Below are positions 23,470 through 24,461 of a stretch of 24,461 nt of DNA, piece by piece. Below the pieces are notes generated by a model, which saw only the letters and a program-made list of their open reading frames with translations, did not search any database and had not been told where the DNA came from. Position numbers and translations under genes: made by a program. Source of the DNA: JBECKS01 sp040235395. GTDB lineage: Bacteria > Pseudomonadota > Gammaproteobacteria > Pseudomonadales > JBECKS01. The stretch's first letter is position 1, and the number at the start of each line of letters is the position of its first letter. The stretch covers positions 1-24,461 of the forward strand of contig JBECKS010000225.1 of NCBI GenBank assembly GCA_040235395.1, given 5' to 3'.

Positions 23470-24461
23470 TTGATATCCCGTCTTCATATTACCTTTCTCA
23501 TCTTATTTCTTTCATTGTCTGGCTTTTATGGCTGCACATCGTTGGAAAATCCGAAATCGAAGGAAAGTGACAGTAGCGAGCAGCAAGTGGAAGAAACCCA
23601 ATGCCTTGCTGATGAAGCTTACCTTTTGAGTCTGAATACCGTTTGGGATGAAATCAGGAAGGATTTTGATTTCAGTGTTGGAGTTGATAACGCCAGGGTC
23701 AGACGACATCTTGCGATTTATGACCGGCGTCAGAAATATTTCAATACGATTAATGAAAGAGCAGAAAAATATCTTTACCACGTTGCTGTTGAAGTAAGAA
23801 AACGTGGTATGCCCTCTGAGATTGCCTTACTTCCTATTGTTGAAAGTGGTCTGGATCCTTTTGCTTACTCTCATGGTCGTGCGGCAGGTATGTGGCAATT
23901 CATTCCAAGCACTGCAAAAATATTTCACCTTGAAGATAACTGGTGGTATGAGGGACGGCGTGATGTTGTTGCATCGACTGACGCGGCATTGAATTATCTT
24001 GAGCGCTTAAGAGATCGTTTCGATGGAGACTGGATGCTTGCACTTGCAGCTTATAATTCAGGTTCAGGAACGGTTTACCGGGCAATCAAGGAAAATCGAA
24101 AATTAGGTAAGCCAACGGATTACTGGTCGCTAGATTTGCCTGATGAAACTTCAGATTATGTTCCAAAGTTAATCGCGCTTTCGCAACTGATAGCAGAACC
24201 AGAAAAATACAGTATCGAATTAAAAACCATTCCTTATGCGCCCTATTTTGATGAAGTAGATGCGGAAGGACAGATAGATTTATCACAAGCGGCTAATCTT
24301 GCTGAAGTCAGTACGGAAGAAATCTATCTGCTAAACCCAGCCTTTAATCGATGGGCGACGGATCCTGAAAAGAATCGTCCACTCATGGTTCCCTATCTAC
24401 AGAAATATGTTTTCCTGCAAAATCTGGAATCGCTTCCCAAGGAAGATCGACTTGCATGGAA
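23470..24461 (+). CDS. mltD: Membrane-bound lytic murein transglycosylase D, 3'-truncated by the window edge
   Basis: A lipoprotein that cleaves peptidoglycan glycan strands, forming 1,6-anhydro-muropeptides. The frame runs off the right edge, leaving 330 residues. No ATG precedes the domain: after an in-frame TAA at 23464, the only good start is TTG at 23470, with AGG (23457-23459) upstream. It gives a signal peptide with a lipobox-like ending FYGC (lipidated C22). The SLT domain (about 100-220) has catalytic E125 in LLPIVESGLDP, then GRAAGMWQFIPSTAK, DVVASTDAALNYLERL and GDWMLALAAYNSGSGTVYRAI. The TDYWSLDLPDETSDYVPKL segment is MltD-specific. C-terminal LysM repeats would lie outside the window. 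It is divergent from yafS, 116 bases away. Confidence 0.93.
   Translation, partial: MISRLHITFLILFLSLSGFYGCTSLENPKSKESDSSEQQVEETQCLADEAYLLSLNTVWDEIRKDFDFSVGVDNARVRRHLAIYDRRQKYFNTINERAEKYLYHVAVEVRKRGMPSEIALLPIVESGLDPFAYSHGRAAGMWQFIPSTAKIFHLEDNWWYEGRRDVVASTDAALNYLERLRDRFDGDWMLALAAYNSGSGTVYRAIKENRKLGKPTDYWSLDLPDETSDYVPKLIALSQLIAEPEKYSIELKTIPYAPYFDEVDAEGQIDLSQAANLAEVSTEEIYLLNPAFNRWATDPEKNRPLMVPYLQKYVFLQNLESLPKEDRLAW

Noticed and set aside
1..24461. Mobile elements, CRISPR arrays, toxin-antitoxin or defence genes
   Set aside because: No transposase, integrase, repeat-spacer array, terminal inverted repeats or known defence motifs were found; the gene set is chromosomal core plus a few unknowns.

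Overview
The window comes from a moderately AT-rich gammaproteobacterium. Gene content and order point to the Pseudomonadales/Oceanospirillales side of the class. The strongest clue is the right-hand half: cysI-DUF934 ... sohB ... fimL, nhaB, dnaQ-rnhA-yafS-type methyltransferase, then mltD. As I remember it, metH, cysI, fimL, nhaB, dnaQ, rnhA and mltD lie in one comparable neighbourhood in Pseudomonas aeruginosa. FimL is a twitching-motility scaffold typical of that lineage. No tRNA, rRNA, CRISPR array, insertion sequence, phage gene or integration site was seen. This looks like an ordinary chromosomal core segment with a few variable patches.

Left part (1-6755), the more variable end. A 5'-truncated enoyl-CoA hydratase/isomerase gene, a 64-residue membrane-anchored coiled-coil protein and a ZnT9-like cation diffusion facilitator form a + strand operon. 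Meeting it tail to tail is a class A FAD monooxygenase gene broken by two opposite single-base frameshifts, both in short A/T runs. A divergent gene encodes a soluble protein with a NIT-like LQKHRG motif. A - strand operon follows: a lipoprotein with YD-like repeats, a YhhN/lysoplasmalogenase-family membrane protein and a PAP2-type membrane phosphatase.

Centre (7001-14991), primary metabolism. AroF-type DAHP synthase (entry to the shikimate pathway) is followed by a strong bidirectional terminator shared with the convergent Fe-S carrier gene nfuA. Divergent from nfuA is the cobalamin-dependent methionine synthase metH. Next come a ferredoxin-type sulfite reductase (cysI) and its DUF934 partner, overlapping by 17 bases. 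Sulfite reduction, Fe-S delivery and homocysteine methylation thus sit side by side.

Right part (15054-24461), membrane and envelope functions plus DNA maintenance. It holds a CPA2-type cation/proton antiporter, a - strand operon fimL - two-TM protein - sohB, the Na+/H+ antiporter nhaB, a tightly packed yafS-rnhA-dnaQ operon on the - strand, and a 3'-truncated lytic transglycosylase mltD that has a TTG start and a lipobox. The gloB gene that usually sits between mltD and the methyltransferase gene is absent.

No intergenic gap exceeds 300 bases. I did not find a convincing new multi-gene system. The items most worth a second look are the broken monooxygenase, the YD-repeat lipoprotein/YhhN/PAP2 operon, the regulatory-looking repeats upstream of metH and cysI, the His-containing Hpt-like site in FimL, and the missing gloB.
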